10,305 bases of DNA from an uncultured Mailhella sp. (GTDB lineage Bacteria > Desulfobacterota > Desulfovibrionia > Desulfovibrionales > Desulfovibrionaceae), in the NCBI GenBank assembly GCA_944324625.1, contig CALUWZ010000055.1, positions 1 to 10,305 of the forward strand, written 5' to 3'. Below the pieces are notes generated by a model, which saw only the letters and a program-made list of their open reading frames with translations, was not told the DNA's origin and made no database searches. Shown here one piece after another: positions 1-6,564 of the stretch (position 1 is the first letter of the stretch; the number at the start of each line of letters is the position of its first letter). The translations under genes and the position numbers were made by a program.

Positions 1-117
1 AAAGTTAATAAGCTCGATAATACCGTAAACCATGGTATAGCCAAGCGCTATCAACGCATAGATACTTCCGCGGGTAAGACCGCTGAACAAAATCTCTAAA
101 AAATACTGCCAATCCAT
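1..117 (-). CDS. livH: LivH-type branched-chain amino acid ABC transporter permease, N-terminal fragment
   Basis: Only the first 39 codons are visible; the gene runs off the left edge. The ATG is at 117-115 and the reading frame stays open to base 1. The peptide begins MDWQYFLEILFSGL and continues with TRGSIYALIALGYTMVYGII. The segment G-L-x-x-G-S-x-Y-A-L-x-A-L-G-x-T-M-V-Y-G-I is the well-known start of LivH inner-membrane permeases, covering the first membrane helix. LivH pairs with LivM and the ATPases LivG and LivF to import leucine, isoleucine, valine or related compounds delivered by the periplasmic binding protein. Its position just downstream of livJ fits a livJ-livH(-livM-livG-livF) operon, although the later genes are outside the window. 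The ribosome binding site is weak (AAAGTTGA), which may contribute to lower expression than livJ. Confidence 0.9.
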   Translation of the reverse strand, partial: MDWQYFLEILFSGLTRGSIYALIALGYTMVYGIIELINF

Positions 118-158
118 AAATATTCAACTTTTTGCTGTGGGCTTATTATATGCGGACA

Positions 159-196
159 GGCTTATTTCCCAAAAGCCCTTTTTTGGGAAATAAGCC
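159..196. repeat. Perfect 16-bp inverted repeat (mRNA hairpin) between livJ and livH
   Basis: The arms at 159-174 (GGCTTATTTCCCAAAA) and 181-196 are exact reverse complements separated by six bases. No U-run follows on either strand, so it is not a classic rho-independent terminator. In the livJ-to-livH transcript it would form a strong hairpin about 33 bases after the livJ stop. Such structures in transport operons often protect the 3' end of the abundant binding-protein message or reduce read-through into the permease genes; that role is inferred here. Confidence 0.7.
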
Positions 197-205
197 CTCA
201 ATTCA

Positions 206-226
206 TTTACAGAAAAAATCTGTAAA
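206..226. repeat. Small 8-bp inverted repeat just after the livJ stop
   Basis: TTTACAGA at 206-213 and TCTGTAAA at 219-226 form a perfect 8-bp stem with a 5-base A-rich loop (T-rich on the minus-strand transcript), beginning three bases after the livJ stop codon. It is AT-rich and weak on its own. Together with the longer hairpin at 159-196 it could form a two-part structure at the end of the livJ message. No function is shown. Confidence 0.4.
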
Positions 227-229
227 AAA

Positions 230-1351
230 TTATTTCATTTCAACGTATTGACCGTTTTGGATCTGGTAAATGGACATACCTACGCCAACTGCGTCACCTC
301 TTTCGTCAAAGTGAATGGTGCCTACAGCGGTTTCAATGTTTTCTTTATGCAAAGCGTCAATTACTTTTGCGGAATCGGTTGTTCCTGCTTTTTCAATGGC
401 GTTCAGAAGTGCAATGGTTGCGGAAATGGCGTTGTCAAAGAATGCACCGGGAGCAGAACCGTATTTGGCCTGATGTTTTTCTGCGTATTCTTTGCTTACA
501 GGGTTAGCGGAAGTATCGGTAGGACCTGAAGCATAAACATTTTCGGCATCTTGGCCTGCAAGTTCAATAAAGCCTTGGTCTTTCAGGCCGTCGGGACCGA
601 TGAAGGGAATGAATACTTCAAGGCTGTTCATGTTGGAAAGAAGTTTTGAAGCTTCAGGATAGTAGCCGCCCCACATGAGCACTTCGGCACCTTCGCGGCG
701 TACTTTGCGGATTACGGAAGAATAGTCGGCCGCACCGGGAGTAATGGCTTCAAAAAGCACAATGTCAACACTGCCGATTTTCTTCATGTGTTCAATGGCC
801 TGTTCGGCATAGCCTTTGCCGTATTCGCTGTTGTCATGGAGAACGGCAACTTTTTTAGCTTTAATACTGTTGACAACATATTCAGCACCTACAATGGCAG
901 ATGCGGTATCGTTGGCAACGGTACGGAAGAAATATGGATTTTCGCCGCTCATGGTCATGGCAGGAGCGGTAATGGACGGAGAAATGGCAATAACTTTTGC
1001 GTTATTGTACAGAGGCATGGCTGCTTTGCCCGCATTGGAGCAGGTGTGGCCGATAATGGCAACAACGCCGTCAGAAATCAGTTTTGTGGCTGCGTTGGTG
1101 GCAATTTCTGCTTTACAACCTTCGTCAAAAGAAATAACTTCAATTTGCTTGCCGTTAATGCCGCCTTTTGCATTATAGTCGGCAACAACCAAGTTTACGG
1201 CGTTAAGAGTGGGCAGACCGTAAGAAGCAAGTTCACCGGAATGTGCGCCGGGCACACCGATTTTGATTGTGTCGGCAGCCATTGCTGTACCGCAGGTTAA
1301 TGCTGCCCCTACCAAAGCTGCCAACATACCCTTAAAAAATGAATTGGACAT
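230..1351 (-). CDS. livJ: Periplasmic branched-chain amino acid-binding protein of an ABC transporter
   Basis: Encodes a 373-residue type I periplasmic binding protein (LivJ/LivK, Peripla_BP_6 family) that captures branched-chain amino acids or a similar ligand and delivers them to LivHMGF. The open frame extends upstream to 1432, but the ATG at 1351 is preferred: it has a GGAGGG ribosome binding site three bases upstream and starts a clean signal peptide, MSNSFFKGMLAALVGAALTC followed by GTAMA, with cleavage near residues 25-26. The mature protein opens with the family's DTIKIGV strand and a substrate loop G-A-H-S-G-E. Cys79 and Cys104 of the precursor match the spacing of the disulfide known in E. 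coli LivJ (mature Cys53-Cys78). The G-H-T-C-S-N-A motif and the S-P-S-I-T-A-P region correspond to the first-lobe ligand contacts. Length is normal for the family. The partial livH downstream supports the assignment. Exact ligand cannot be told; LivJ-like proteins also bind other amino acids, amides or urea. Confidence 0.92.
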   Translation of the reverse strand: MSNSFFKGMLAALVGAALTCGTAMAADTIKIGVPGAHSGELASYGLPTLNAVNLVVADYNAKGGINGKQIEVISFDEGCKAEIATNAATKLISDGVVAIIGHTCSNAGKAAMPLYNNAKVIAISPSITAPAMTMSGENPYFFRTVANDTASAIVGAEYVVNSIKAKKVAVLHDNSEYGKGYAEQAIEHMKKIGSVDIVLFEAITPGAADYSSVIRKVRREGAEVLMWGGYYPEASKLLSNMNSLEVFIPFIGPDGLKDQGFIELAGQDAENVYASGPTDTSANPVSKEYAEKHQAKYGSAPGAFFDNAISATIALLNAIEKAGTTDSAKVIDALHKENIETAVGTIHFDERGDAVGVGMSIYQIQNGQYVEMK

Positions 1352-1354
1352 GTT

Positions 1355-1360
1355 CCCTCC
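1355..1360 (-). promoter_or_regulatory. livJ ribosome binding site that decides the start
   Basis: GGAGGG on the minus strand, ending three bases before the ATG at 1351. It selects this start over the in-frame upstream start at 1432, which would put a 27-residue polar stretch ahead of the signal peptide and would lie upstream of the predicted transcription start. Confidence 0.8.
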
Positions 1361-1407
1361 AAAAAATAAACCTGTCATTTTACGGAAATAAAATGGTGCA
1401 GTAGATT

Positions 1408-1427
1408 GTGTGGTGAATATGCCACAC
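1408..1427. promoter_or_regulatory. Dyad GTGTGG-N8-CCACAC over the livJ -10 box, candidate operator
   Basis: The arms GTGTGG (1408-1413) and CCACAC (1422-1427) are perfect reverse complements, and the 8-base spacer contains the predicted livJ -10 hexamer. A protein bound to such a dyad would block RNA polymerase, so a repressor site is a reasonable inference. A leader-RNA hairpin is less likely, because the predicted transcription start (around 1409) leaves most of the dyad untranscribed. No regulator is identified. Confidence 0.4.
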
Positions 1428-1445
1428 TTCAAAGCTTCATGTCAA
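1416..1445 (-). promoter_or_regulatory. Predicted sigma70-type promoter for livJ
   Basis: On the minus strand a perfect -35 hexamer TTGACA (1445-1440) is followed after 18 bases by CATATT (1421-1416), which matches the -10 consensus at four of six positions. Transcription would start near 1409, giving a leader of about 58 bases before the livJ ATG. This is the best promoter match seen in the divergent region. Confidence 0.6.
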
Positions 1446-1460
1446 CCAAAAAGCGAAAAA

Positions 1461-1489
1461 TTTACAAAAAAAAATAACATTTTTGTTAT
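1461..1489 (+). promoter_or_regulatory. Candidate promoter for ygiQ, with overlapping dyad
   Basis: TTTACA (1461-1466, five of six matches to the -35 consensus) is separated by 17 bases from TGTTAT (1484-1489, four of six matches to -10), giving a start near 1496 and a leader of about 49 bases. The -10 is the right arm of a perfect 6-bp dyad, ATAACA-TTTT-TGTTAT, at 1474-1489. The surroundings are so AT-rich that chance matches are easy, hence modest confidence. Confidence 0.35.
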
Positions 1490-1544
1490 CAATGAAAACC
1501 AAAAACAGTTTTGAAACAATTAACTGAAATAAAAAGAAAAATCT

Positions 1545-3560
1545 ATGACAAAAGAAAGATTTGACAAAGCGGACAGCAGCAATTTTAAACAAAAACGCAA
1601 AAATTTTTCCGAAAAACAGCCCTCAAAAAAATTCCATGGCGGCGAAAAATCCGAAACCAGCGGAACTTTTTCCGCCGAAAAAGCCGCAAAACCCTTTAAA
1701 AAACCGTTTAACAAACCGAAATTTGAAAAAAATTATGCCGATTTTCTGCCTTTATGCCCTGAAGACATGCAGTTAAAAGGCTGGAATGAATTGGATATAC
1801 TGCTTGTTTCAGGTGATGCATACATTGACCACCCTGCCTTTGCATCGGCTCTTCTCGGACGATATTTGGAATATCACGGCTTTAAAGTAGGCATCATAAC
1901 CCAGCCTGACTGGAAAGCCCCCGATATTGCCGAAAAAATCCGCGCCATGGGCCGTCCGAAGCTTTTTGCGGGCATAAGCGCGGGCGCCGTGGACAGCATG
2001 CTTGCCCATTACACGGCTTTCCGCAAAAAACGCCATGATGACGCCTATACCCCGGGAGGACGCTGCGGCGCAAGGCCAAACCGTGCCGTAACCGTATATG
2101 CTTCCCTCATCAGACAGGCATTTCCCGATCTGCCCGTTGTGGCAGGCGGCATTGAAGCAAGCCTGCGCCGTCTGAGCCATTATGATTTTTGGACGGACAG
2201 CCTCAGAAAATCCATTCTGGCAGACGCCAAACTTGATTTGGTTCTGTACGGCATGGGTGAAAAATCCATTTTGGAACTTGCCCAAAGACTGCGCAGTTTT
2301 TACAAAAAACATCCGGAACTGCAGTATGGCAGTCCTGCCATGCAGAAAGCCAGAGACAAAAAGCCGTGGCAGGGCGTCATCAAAGGAATAAACGGAACAT
2401 GCCGTTTCATCAAAACTGAAGAAATTGCAAAACTTCCCGAAAACACCGTCATTCTGCCTTCCCACGAGGATATTCTGCGCTCGCCCAAACTGCTTATGGA
2501 AGCAACCCTTGCAAGCGAAAAACATATTCATCTTGCCGACCATTATCTTGTTCAGGCCATTGACAAAGACAGAGCCGTGCTTGTGGAAAAACCAAGCCCG
2601 CGCCTGAGCTCCGAAGAAATGGATCTGCTGTACGCCCTGCCCTACACAAGACGCGCCCACCCCCGCTATCAGGGCAGAATCCCCGCCGAATCCATGATGA
2701 AAACAAGCATGACAAGCCACAGAGGCTGCGGCGGAGGCTGTTCGTTCTGTTCCCTTGCCCTGCACCAAGGCAGAAAAATCAGTTCACGCAGCGAACAGTC
2801 ACTGCTGGACGAAGCGCTCAAGCTTTCAAAAATGCAGGGATTTGACGGTTCCATAAGCGATATAGGCGGCCCTTCCGCCAATATGTGGCAGGCTTTCTGC
2901 GCTCTGGAAGAAAAAACAAAAGAAAACGGCAAAAAATTTCAATGCGGAAGAGACAGCTGCATGACCCCGAATATCTGCCCGCATTTTATAGTTGATCAGG
3001 AAAAGCATTTGGAAATACTGCGCAAAGTAAAACAAATACCCCGTATAAAAAATGTGCGCATAGCCAGCGGCGTACGCTTCGACCTTGCCTTAACCCAGAA
3101 AAAAGCCCTGCAAAGCTATGCAGGCGAATTTACGGGCGGCCAGCTTAAAGTCGCTCCGGAACACTGTTCGGAAAATGTCCTCAAACTCATGCGCAAACCG
3201 GGCATGGACAAATTTGAAGTTTTTCTGCAGGCCTTTTATTCCTACTGCGAACAGGCAGGCAAGGAGCAATATGTCATCCCCTATCTTTTGAGTGCCTTTC
3301 CGGGCTGTACCGACGAAAACATGCGCGAACTTGCCGCATGGCTTAAAGAACGCAATTGGAAACCCCGTCAGGTTCAGTGCTTTATCCCTACGCCCGGCAC
3401 TGTGGCAACAGCCATGTATTTCGGAGAGTGCGACCCCAAGGGAAATCCGCTGTTTGTAGCAAAAACCGATGCACAGCGCCTCAGGCAGCACGGCATTTTA
3501 ATGGGAACGGCCGTACATGACGGAAAAGACAAAGATTTTGAAGACACTTTTTATGATTGA
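1545..3560 (+). CDS. ygiQ: YgiQ/UPF0313 family radical SAM protein
   Basis: Encodes 671 residues closely resembling E. coli YgiQ along most of its length. Residues about 66-123 hold the conserved N-terminal block (FLPL..., LLVSGDAYIDHP..., GIITQPDW), followed by the R-H-D-D-A-Y-T-P and GGIEASLRR motifs. The radical SAM iron-sulfur motif C-x3-C-x2-C is at Cys395, Cys399 and Cys402 (G-C-G-G-G-C-S-F-C), so the protein should bind a 4Fe-4S cluster and cleave S-adenosylmethionine. Later family signatures include SDIGGPSANM, D-x-C-M-x-P-N-I-C-P-H, IASGVRFD, LKVAPEH and AGKEQYVIPY. The substrate and reaction of the family are, to my knowledge, not established. Two features are odd: residues 1-64 are a low-complexity Lys/Phe/Ser/Glu stretch unlike the short E. 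coli N-terminus, and the C-terminus stops soon after V-A-K-T-D-A-Q-R-L-R, lacking the tail seen in E. coli (739 residues). The ribosome binding site is only A-rich. It is a single-gene unit, divergent from livJ. Confidence 0.93.
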   Translation: MTKERFDKADSSNFKQKRKNFSEKQPSKKFHGGEKSETSGTFSAEKAAKPFKKPFNKPKFEKNYADFLPLCPEDMQLKGWNELDILLVSGDAYIDHPAFASALLGRYLEYHGFKVGIITQPDWKAPDIAEKIRAMGRPKLFAGISAGAVDSMLAHYTAFRKKRHDDAYTPGGRCGARPNRAVTVYASLIRQAFPDLPVVAGGIEASLRRLSHYDFWTDSLRKSILADAKLDLVLYGMGEKSILELAQRLRSFYKKHPELQYGSPAMQKARDKKPWQGVIKGINGTCRFIKTEEIAKLPENTVILPSHEDILRSPKLLMEATLASEKHIHLADHYLVQAIDKDRAVLVEKPSPRLSSEEMDLLYALPYTRRAHPRYQGRIPAESMMKTSMTSHRGCGGGCSFCSLALHQGRKISSRSEQSLLDEALKLSKMQGFDGSISDIGGPSANMWQAFCALEEKTKENGKKFQCGRDSCMTPNICPHFIVDQEKHLEILRKVKQIPRIKNVRIASGVRFDLALTQKKALQSYAGEFTGGQLKVAPEHCSENVLKLMRKPGMDKFEVFLQAFYSYCEQAGKEQYVIPYLLSAFPGCTDENMRELAAWLKERNWKPRQVQCFIPTPGTVATAMYFGECDPKGNPLFVAKTDAQRLRQHGILMGTAVHDGKDKDFEDTFYD

Positions 3561-3607
3561 TAATAAGCAGACAGCACGGCTTATAACCGTTTTATTTTTA
3601 TCCGCAT

Positions 3608-3640
3608 AAAAAAAGGACAGGCAGAACCTGTCCTTTTTTT
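3608..3640. terminator. Bidirectional rho-independent terminator shared by ygiQ and hemL
   Basis: The stem AAAAAAAGGACAGG (3608-3621) pairs with 3627-3640 around the five-base loop CAGAA. The GC part is GGACAGG/CCTGTCC, flanked by seven A's on one side and seven T's on the other, so either strand gives a hairpin followed by a U-run. It lies 47 bases after the ygiQ stop and 18 bases after the hemL stop, between convergent genes. Confidence 0.93.
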
Positions 3641-3658
3641 ATATGCTTTGCGCTGAGC

Positions 3659-4933
3659 CTAGAATTTTAATTTCTTTGCGGCATCCAGCGTTTTATTGAA
3701 ATCATCGTCCGTATGCGCAAAAGAAACCATTGCAGTTTCAAAGGCAGACGGAGAAAGGAAAATGCCCATTTCCCGCATTTGCTTGTAATAGGATTCAAAA
3801 ATGCTTGTGGAAGCTTTTTCCACATCGGCAAAATTATGAACCGGCTTATCGGTAAAGAACAGGGTGAACATGGACGCAATGTGCTGATACTGCACGGGAA
3901 GTCCTTTGCTTTCCAAAACGGAAACCAATTCTTTCACAAAGGAAAGCACACGCTGTTCAAGGCCTGCGTAATCGGCTTTTTCCAAAATATTCAAAGTTGC
4001 AAGACCTGCTGCCATGGCAAGGGGGTTGCCTGACAATGTTCCTGCTTGGTACACATCGCCTGCAGGAGCAATGCGCTGCATGTATTCGGCTTTGCCGCCG
4101 TAGGCTCCCACGGGCAGACCGCCGCCGATGATTTTGCCCATGGTGGTCAAATCGGGCATTACGCCAAAACGGCCTTGGGCGCCCTGATAAGACACGCGGA
4201 AGCCCGTAATAACTTCGTCAAAAACAAGCAGTGCGCCGTATTTGGTGCAAAGTTCGCGAAGTCCCTGCAAATAGCCGGCAACAGGAAGCACAAGCCCCAT
4301 ATTGCCCGCGCAGGGTTCCACAAAGAATGCGGCAATATCGTCACCGTGCTTTGCAAAAATTTCCTTGGCGGCCTCCAAGTCATTATAAGGCACAAGCAGG
4401 GTATCCTGCACCGTAGACTGCGGAACGCCCGGAGTGCCCGGAATGGAAAACGTGGCAAGACCTGAACCTGCGCTTGCCAAAAAAGCATCGCCGTGGCCGT
4501 GGTAACCGCCGATAATTTTTACCAGCTTGTTTTTTCCTGTTACGGCACGGGCAAGACGCAGAGCGCTCATGGTCGCTTCCGTACCTGAGTTCACCATGCG
4601 CACCATATCGCAGGAAGGAAGAGCTTCACAGACTTTTTCCGCAAGAAGCACTTCGGATTCCGTAGGAGCGCCGTAACTTGTTCCTTTTTTCAGGGCTTCG
4701 ATGACGGCCTCTTCCACTTCTTCATGGGCATGGCCGAGGAGCATGGGCCCCCAAGACCCGATAAAATCAATGAATTCCGTACCGTCTGCGCCAAAAATAT
4801 GTGAACCTTTGGCAGATGCGATAAATACGGGATCGCAGTGTACGTTGCGGCAGGCACGCACGGGACTGTTTACGCCTCCCGGAATGGTTTTGCAGGCTCT
4901 TTCAAAAAGCTGTTTGGATTTTTCAAAATTCAT
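3659..4933 (-). CDS. hemL: Glutamate-1-semialdehyde 2,1-aminomutase
   Basis: A 424-residue PLP-dependent enzyme of the class III aminotransferase fold that converts glutamate-1-semialdehyde to 5-aminolevulinate, the last step of the C5 route into all tetrapyrroles. It acts in the cytosol as a dimer. Visible signatures: the N-terminal [10 protein letters not shown] motif (about 18-27), [16 protein letters not shown] (114-129) for cofactor phosphate binding, GGYHGHGDA (142-150), [10 protein letters not shown] (238-247) with Asp239 for the pyridine nitrogen, and the PLP-lysine Lys267 in [18 protein letters not shown]. The later [14 protein letters not shown] block is also intact. Length is standard. 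The ATG at 4933 follows a GGAGAG ribosome binding site with seven-base spacing, and the gene begins 14 bases after the ahbA stop. It is the last gene of the operon and ends at a strong terminator. No key residue is missing. Confidence 0.97.
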   Translation of the reverse strand: MNFEKSKQLFERACKTIPGGVNSPVRACRNVHCDPVFIASAKGSHIFGADGTEFIDFIGSWGPMLLGHAHEEVEEAVIEALKKGTSYGAPTESEVLLAEKVCEALPSCDMVRMVNSGTEATMSALRLARAVTGKNKLVKIIGGYHGHGDAFLASAGSGLATFSIPGTPGVPQSTVQDTLLVPYNDLEAAKEIFAKHGDDIAAFFVEPCAGNMGLVLPVAGYLQGLRELCTKYGALLVFDEVITGFRVSYQGAQGRFGVMPDLTTMGKIIGGGLPVGAYGGKAEYMQRIAPAGDVYQAGTLSGNPLAMAAGLATLNILEKADYAGLEQRVLSFVKELVSVLESKGLPVQYQHIASMFTLFFTDKPVHNFADVEKASTSIFESYYKQMREMGIFLSPSAFETAMVSFAHTDDDFNKTLDAAKKLKF

Positions 4934-4947
4934 TGGTCGTCTCTCCG

Positions 4948-5445
4948 TTATTCTTCTTCATCATCAAAATAGGTCATGGAAATTTTTTTAAGTTCCTTAA
5001 TGCTTTCCAAAACGGCATATTCGTCAAGGCAGGTATTCCGGCGCAGTTCTTCCACCGCGTCGTAGCACTCCTGCATGGTTCTGCCGTGTATCATGGTAAA
5101 AAACGTATACTGCCAGTCAGGAGCAGAACTCGGACGGTAGTAGCAATGGGAAATGCGCGGATTTTTCACGGCATAGGCAGCAGCTTCGTCCACTTTGTCC
5201 TCGGAAATTTTCCATGCCACCATGGCATTGTTGTCATAGCCTGTTTTCTGATGTTTTATGCTGGCTCCGAAACGTCGGATAGTGCCGTCATCCCGCAGGC
5301 GGGAAAGCAGGTCTATCACCTCTTCTTCACTCATGTCCGCTTCTTTGGCAATATCGGCATAGGGCGTCAGTGTATCGGGAATATTAAACTGTACAATGCT
5401 CAGCACTTTGCGTTCTTTTTCGTTAAAATCCACGGCAGCCCCCAT
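4948..5445 (-). CDS. ahbA: AhbA/AhbB-type siroheme decarboxylase subunit (Lrp/AsnC-like fold), probably AhbA
   Basis: A 165-residue protein with an AsnC-like winged-helix segment (about 10-60: helices around [20 protein letters not shown], then the wing [10 protein letters not shown]) followed by the alpha/beta domain of the AhbA/AhbB/NirDLGH group (about 68-150, with HCYYRP and DWQYTFF). In sulfate reducers AhbA and AhbB form a complex that decarboxylates siroheme to didecarboxysiroheme on the siroheme-to-heme pathway; despite the fold they are enzymes. Adjacency to hemL, 14 bases downstream, supports a tetrapyrrole role. I favour AhbA over AhbB from general resemblance and the hemL linkage, but only one subunit is in view and the choice is uncertain. 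The start is also uncertain. The ATG at 5445 lies five bases after the ychF stop and has no Shine-Dalgarno sequence, suggesting re-initiation; alternatively a GTG at 5433 has a G-rich run five bases upstream. Many databases label such proteins transcriptional regulators. Confidence 0.75.
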   Translation of the reverse strand: MGAAVDFNEKERKVLSIVQFNIPDTLTPYADIAKEADMSEEEVIDLLSRLRDDGTIRRFGASIKHQKTGYDNNAMVAWKISEDKVDEAAAYAVKNPRISHCYYRPSSAPDWQYTFFTMIHGRTMQECYDAVEELRRNTCLDEYAVLESIKELKKISMTYFDDEEE

Positions 5446-5450
5446 TTTTA

Positions 5451-6554
5451 TTAAACATTGAAAAGGAAATGCATGACATCGCCGTCCTGCACCACATATT
5501 CCTTGCCCTCTACGCGAAGCACACCCGCACTCCTGCAGGCAGCTTCAGACTTATGCTTTACATAATCGTCAAAGGAAATCACTTCGGCACGGATAAAGCC
5601 TTTTTCAAAATCCGTATGGATAACGCCTGCGCACTGCGGAGCTTTCCAGCCTTTTTTAAAGGTCCATGCACGCACTTCCTGCACGCCGGCGGTAAAATAA
5701 CTGCACAGCCCCAGCGTATGATAGCCGCTGCGGATAACATTGACAAGACTGCTTTCCTCAATGCCGTAAGAAGCAAGCATTTCAGCCTGTTCTTCGGCGG
5801 AAAGGCCCTGCAGCTCCGCTTCAAGGTTGGCGCAGACAACCACAACTTCATTGCCCTGTTTTTCTGCAAGCTCGCGCAGGGCTTTGACGTGTTCGTTTTC
5901 TTCTTCCAAGCCTTTTTCGTCCACATTGGCGCAGTAAATCATTTTTTTGGCTGTCAGAAGTGCCAGTTCATGCCAAATTTGTTTAAAATGTTCATTATGT
6001 TCCGGAATATCAAACTGGCTGGCTTTATTGCCCTCATTGAGAAATTCCGCAAGGCGCCTGCATTCTTCAAGGCTTTTGGCTGCTTCCTTATCGGCTTTCA
6101 CCTGCTTGGTCAGACGTTCAATCCTTTTGGTCACAGTCTGAATATCGGCAATAATAAGTTCCGTTTCAATGGTATCCACATCACGGGCAGGATTTACGGA
6201 ACCGTCCACATGGGTTACGTTTTCATCTTCAAAGCAGCGCACAACATGCAAAATGGCGGCACATTCGCGGATATTGGCCAAAAACTGGTTGCCGAGACCT
6301 TCGCCTTTGCTCGCACCTTTTACAAGCCCCGCAATATCGATAAAATCAACCGTGGCATTTATAATGCGTTGAGGATTGACAAGCTCAGCCAACGCTTCAA
6401 GACGTTTGTCAGGCACGGAAACCGTAGCCTTGTTCGGTTCAATGGTGCAAAACGGATAGTTTGCGGCCTGTGCGTTCTGCGCCTTGGTCAGAGCATTAAA
6501 CAGCGTGGATTTTCCCACATTGGGAAGTCCGACAATACCAATACTGAGAGCCAT
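5451..6554 (-). CDS. ychF: Redox-responsive ATPase YchF (Obg-family P-loop protein)
   Basis: A 367-residue member of the universally conserved YchF/OLA1 family. The P-loop GLPNVGKST is at residues 9-17, the switch II motif DIAG at 73-76, and the base-recognition motif is NVDE (210-213) rather than the GTPase NKxD, which fits the known preference of YchF for ATP. A helical, charged arm lies at about 125-200 and a TGS domain occupies the C-terminus (from about 280, with [18 protein letters not shown]). The family associates with ribosomes and has been tied to oxidative-stress responses and translation quality, but its precise job is unsettled. An in-frame start exists six codons upstream, but the ATG at 6554 has AGGAG with five-base spacing and matches the family's [16 protein letters not shown] start. 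It begins ten bases after the galU stop, so the two are probably translated in concert. Length matches E. coli YchF (363). Confidence 0.96.
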   Translation of the reverse strand: MALSIGIVGLPNVGKSTLFNALTKAQNAQAANYPFCTIEPNKATVSVPDKRLEALAELVNPQRIINATVDFIDIAGLVKGASKGEGLGNQFLANIRECAAILHVVRCFEDENVTHVDGSVNPARDVDTIETELIIADIQTVTKRIERLTKQVKADKEAAKSLEECRRLAEFLNEGNKASQFDIPEHNEHFKQIWHELALLTAKKMIYCANVDEKGLEEENEHVKALRELAEKQGNEVVVVCANLEAELQGLSAEEQAEMLASYGIEESSLVNVIRSGYHTLGLCSYFTAGVQEVRAWTFKKGWKAPQCAGVIHTDFEKGFIRAEVISFDDYVKHKSEAACRSAGVLRVEGKEYVVQDGDVMHFLFNV

Positions 6555-6559
6555 ATATT

Positions 6560-6564
6560 CTCCT
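6560..6564 (-). promoter_or_regulatory. ychF ribosome binding site that decides the start
   Basis: AGGAG within AGAGGAGA on the minus strand, five bases before the ATG at 6554. The preceding galU stop codon TAG (6567-6565) contributes the first bases of this purine run, so terminating ribosomes sit on the ychF initiation site. Confidence 0.8.

Noticed and set aside
1352..1432. N-terminal extension of livJ by 27 codons
   Set aside because: The predicted promoter would start transcription near 1409, the strong GGAGGG site serves the ATG at 1351, and that start gives a clean signal peptide.
1466..1489. Rho-independent terminator on the minus strand (6-bp stem followed by nine T's)
   Set aside because: The stem is entirely AT-rich except for one C-G pair and lies upstream of the livJ promoter, where no minus-strand gene needs terminating. 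An operator or chance is more likely.
1809..2768. Minus-strand open frame of 319 codons inside ygiQ
   Set aside because: The sense strand encodes conserved YgiQ motifs throughout, and the antisense product resembles nothing known to me.
4948..5445. Lrp/AsnC transcriptional regulator
   Set aside because: The fold resembles Lrp, but the C-terminal motifs and the hemL neighbourhood fit the AhbA/AhbB siroheme decarboxylase group better.
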